This document shows positions 5,640 through 5,654 of a stretch of DNA of 5,654 bases, piece after piece. The notes beneath the pieces are model-generated. The model was given only the letters and a program-made list of their open reading frames with translations, had not been told where the DNA came from and did no database searches. The translations under genes were made by a program, and so were the position numbers. Each line of letters begins with the position of its first letter. Position 1 is the first letter of the stretch. The stretch is from an uncultured Clostridia bacterium (GTDB taxonomy: Bacteria; Bacillota; Clostridia; Oscillospirales; Oscillospiraceae). The stretch spans positions 1 through 5,654 of the forward strand of contig CAMEMX010000104.1 of NCBI GenBank assembly GCA_945927915.1, given 5' to 3'.

Positions 5640-5654
5640 AACGCTTGCCAAAGA
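5640..5654. other. Trailing bases after the last gene
   Basis: Only 15 bases remain, with no terminator or start codon. Whether another gene, such as a nucleoside- or base-processing enzyme, follows cannot be decided here. Confidence 0.6.

Noticed and set aside
3555..5651. Very long open frame (698 codons) on the minus strand opposite both permeases
   Set aside because: It is rich in Asp, Arg, Glu and Ala as expected from the complement of GC-rich membrane-protein codons, has no ribosome binding site, and mirrors two clear family members on the + strand.

Overview
The window carries one complete transporter operon on the + strand: a BMP-family (Bmp/PnrA-like) ABC importer. It consists of a substrate-binding lipoprotein (672-1943), a double-domain ABC ATPase (2024-3565) and two different membrane permeases (3558-4646 and 4650-5639). 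This binding protein/fused ATPase/permease/permease order is the one known from purine-nucleoside importers such as Bacillus subtilis NupNOPQ, the lactococcal and streptococcal BmpA-NupABC, and treponemal PnrABCDE. The substrate is therefore most likely a nucleoside or related base, but that is inferred from family membership and was not read from the sequence.

The organism looks like a high-GC anaerobic member of the Clostridia, probably an Oscillospirales/Ruminococcaceae-type gut bacterium. The signs are GC-rich coding DNA with GCC/GGC/ACC/ATC-dominated codons beside strongly AT-rich intergenic DNA, AAGGAGG-type ribosome binding sites, a Gram-positive style lipoprotein signal, and an extracytoplasmic protein rich in cysteine. 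No rRNA or other phylogenetic marker is present, so this is a judgement of style.

Layout. Positions 1-152 hold dispersed-repeat-like DNA: a hairpin element at 1-35, a second short hairpin and a small heptamer repeat. Positions 153-317 look like a small structured RNA gene on the minus strand, with a TATAAT box, three hairpins (one exposing a CCUCCC loop) and a 12-bp terminator hairpin with a GNRA loop followed by seven U. Positions 318-555 are AT-rich spacer. Positions 560-588 are a good sigma-A-type promoter for the operon. The short leader (about 595-671) has two hairpins whose strands can also form a different, pseudoknotted pairing. A strong hairpin/T-tract sits at 1961-1990 between the binding-protein gene and the ATPase gene.

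How it works together. The lipoprotein captures solute outside the membrane and delivers it to the heterodimeric permease, which the ATPase energises. The ATPase has one conventional ATP site set and a second domain whose Walker A lysine, Walker B acidic residues and switch histidine are missing. The terminator after the first gene should let only part of transcription continue, giving an excess of binding protein over the membrane complex. The three downstream genes are tightly coupled (8-nt overlap, then a 3-nt gap). The most unusual material is upstream: the putative minus-strand RNA and the operon leader with alternative base pairing.
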